DNA of 64,000 nt from Symsagittifera roscoffensis. Its lineage: Eukaryota > Xenacoelomorpha > Acoela > Convolutidae. Made by a program: the position numbers and the translations under genes. This document shows positions 62,498 through 64,000 of this stretch, piece by piece. Where the stretch lies: the NCBI RefSeq assembly GCF_963678635.1, contig NC_087069.1, positions 44,532,688-44,596,687 on the forward strand, written 5' to 3'. Below the pieces are notes generated by a model. It ran no database searches. It had not been told where the DNA came from and saw nothing but the letters and a program-made list of their open reading frames with translations. Each line of letters starts with the position of its first letter. Within the stretch, counting starts at the first letter, position 1.

Positions 62498-64000
62498 AAT
62501 TTTCTTGTTATCAATGGAAAATAGGAAGTGATTCGGCGGATAGTCGCTGAGATCCAGTTTGTTTTTGAATCCAACTAAATCTTTGTATAAATCTGGAGTT
62601 TGCACTTGGCAGAACAACGAGTCCGTGTATTTATAAAGAACGCGTGCTCTCCTACCATACTTAGGTCCATGTTCTCATAGTGAAATTTATAAAGCTGTAG
62701 CTTAGAGACATCCAAGATAGCTGCACCAAGATACGTTGGTTTGTTCCATTTGATTTTCTTCTTGATCATTGTAACGCCCACTAAATTTACTTTGAAAATA
62801 TTGAATCTGTTAACTTTGAACTTGTTGCAATAATACTTAGCTTGCTCTGTGTTGGTAACAATAATTAAATTTTTTCTTCTTCTGAAATTTTCCATGGTTT
62901 TTCCGAAACATGCATTATTGAGAAGCTTGAAGAAGTTTTTGGCAAAATCAGATAAACCTGGTTGCTGACAAAGTTTGGTATTCATTTCGATATATGTTTT
63001 CATAAAATTTGACTGGTCGAATTGCAGCACACAATTCAGATTTTCTACTTACATTCCCTGCTCAACAAAAAACTTAAGCAACGAATAATGAGAGACATAG
63101 TTTTGTTTGTCATACAATGTTTCCATTAGCTTTTTCGTTGGGTTCTCCGGTTGATTAAAACTCTTCTGGTAAGATGATAGGCTATCATTGGTAATTTTCG
63201 TCTTTTCGGAGGCCAAAGGAAAACCATTGTGTTCATCGTGTAGTTCTTTTGAATATTTCAGATCGACCATAATAAAATATCCTATTTTACTTTCATCTGT
63301 GGTGGCTAAAACTTCTCCTAAGGATTTTTCGATCCATTTGAAACCACCAGTTGGCATTGGCTTCATCATAGTACCACCATAAAGATTAACAACGTCCAAA
63401 AACAGGCCAAAATTAGACCGTTTATCAGGTTCAAAGTCGGGTAAATAGGCATTGTTGGCTTTCAGGTATCTCTTCTCGCCAATTCCGTTCAATCCCCCCT
63501 TATCGCTTCCTCGTAAAAAAGTAACATATCAATATCTGATAACAGATCGAGTTCAATTTTTGTCGTTTTCAACATTGCATCCCATGAGATGTTTGGAGCG
63601 CTATAGTAATGACAAGGATCTAAATCATAGGTTTTCTTGAAGAGATTGCGGAAAATTTCAAAAACATCTGCCAGAAGAACTACATCGCTTTTCAAATACA
63701 AGTCGTGGTAATCACCAGTGTCTTGGCACCGAAATTCGTTCCAAATCATCCTGGCATACTCGTAATCAGAATACGTAATGTCATTATTTCCGGAAAGGCT
63801 GTTAGTCCAGTCTGCTCCATAAGCCGGTAAGTTTGTTCCTTTAAATTTTTCCGAGGAATCGATATAAGAATTTGGATAAACACCTTTGCGCTGGCATCAT
63901 GAAGACTTTTAGGGAAAATGCAATTTCAAACTTTGAAAATCTTCTGGGCTGATTGATTAAGTTAACTTGTCGAGACTATCTGGAAGGAAGCGATAGCTAT
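62498..64000 (-). pseudogene. polB: PolB copy 5: internally deleted, runs off the window
   Basis: It reads inward from the window end with the exonuclease III region YLKSDVVLLADVFEIF (63489-63749). The next pieces hold motif A DVVNLYGGTMMKPMPTGGF (63049-63492) and motif B NNACFGKTMEN (62575-63030). A frameshift falls just before motif C. About 640 bp equivalent to 58872-59515 of copy 4 are missing: the sequence jumps from CCTATTGATTGA straight to TTTCTTGTTATC near 62497, deleting the C-terminal blocks and acidic tail. It lacks the four-base insertion of copies 1 and 3 and has the intact Arg codons where copies 2 and 4 have TGA, so it is the least derived in that stretch. Confidence 0.87.

Larger units (their letters stand above)
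52342..64000 (-). repeat. Tandem array of a Maverick/Polinton polymerase segment (five units)
   Basis: The phrase GGCTCATTTACCCAAAATT starts units at 52342, 54314, 56276, 58148 and 61776. Units 1-3 are 1.87-1.97 kb, unit 4 is 3.63 kb and unit 5 leaves the window. Read on the minus strand, each unit carries part of a family-B DNA polymerase gene followed by ~0.7 kb of downstream DNA. In units 1-3 the polymerase gene is cut at one identical point (after CACACAATTCAG), followed by two copies of CAGCACATAACTTA(A/G)TCACCCCA (variants allowed). Shared mutations join units 1 with 3 and 2 with 4. Confidence 0.93.

Noticed and set aside
52342-64000. A complete Maverick/Polinton element
   Set aside because: Only the polymerase gene and a short unknown downstream segment are present. 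No integrase, ATPase, protease, capsid genes or terminal inverted repeats were found in the window.

Overview
The window reads as repeat-dense, AT-rich animal DNA, probably from a nematode (Caenorhabditis-like). I infer this from the Ty3/gypsy Pol sequence style, the short TTTTCAG-type splice acceptors and the Maverick/Polinton-type DNA polymerase copies. No single sequence here proves the species. I found no convincing host gene, tRNA or rRNA in 64 kb.

Layout. (1) Positions 1-25974 are one tandem satellite: about 71 monomers of roughly 363 bp, with several layers of higher-order duplication (blocks re-copied at offsets of about 0.36, 1.46, 1.81, 1.82, 2.56 and 7.26 kb). (2) A short flank ends in a 32-bp minisatellite (26441-26607). 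(3) Inserted inside that minisatellite is a 23.9-kb LTR retrotransposon on the plus strand (26608-50544). It has two 920-bp LTRs that differ at about 14 positions, a candidate primer-binding site, a 3.1-kb leader studded with a CCGGAGGGGT motif, gag, a Ty3/gypsy-order pol (protease, reverse transcriptase, RNase H, integrase, long acidic tail), and then about 8.4 kb of extra coding sequence (40438-48804). (4) The other half of the minisatellite, a fold-back of GAGCGGTTT repeats and about 1.1 kb of featureless AT-rich DNA follow. (5) From 52342 to the window end, on the minus strand, there are five tandem copies of a segment carrying a decayed protein-primed family-B DNA polymerase gene of the Maverick/Polinton type. 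Three copies are truncated at one identical point, one is nearly full length, and one runs off the window.

How the genes fit together. The retroelement is a normal Ty3/gypsy copy machine (Gag with coiled coil, capsid region and two CCHC knuckles; aspartic protease; RT with YVDD; RNase H; integrase with HHCC and DDE) joined to a second set of genes that ordinary gypsy elements lack. That set begins with a small acidic/helical protein and a coiled-coil protein with a basic patch. Next is a protein of about 1,080 residues with an SGNH/GDSL hydrolase domain whose Ser-Asp-His triad is fully present, followed by what looks like a second, degenerate SGNH-like domain. The rest is a long helical product of unknown function, now split by frameshifts. 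This accessory module is the most unusual thing in the window.

State of preservation. Gag-pol and the accessory genes are interrupted by several single in-frame stops and single-base frameshifts, and the RNase H second acidic residue appears to be Lys. This fits a copy that inserted fairly recently and has since drifted. All polymerase copies whose motif C can be read lack the first Asp of DTDS. The copies fall into an alternating 1-2-1'-2' pattern, which implies duplication of a two-unit block.
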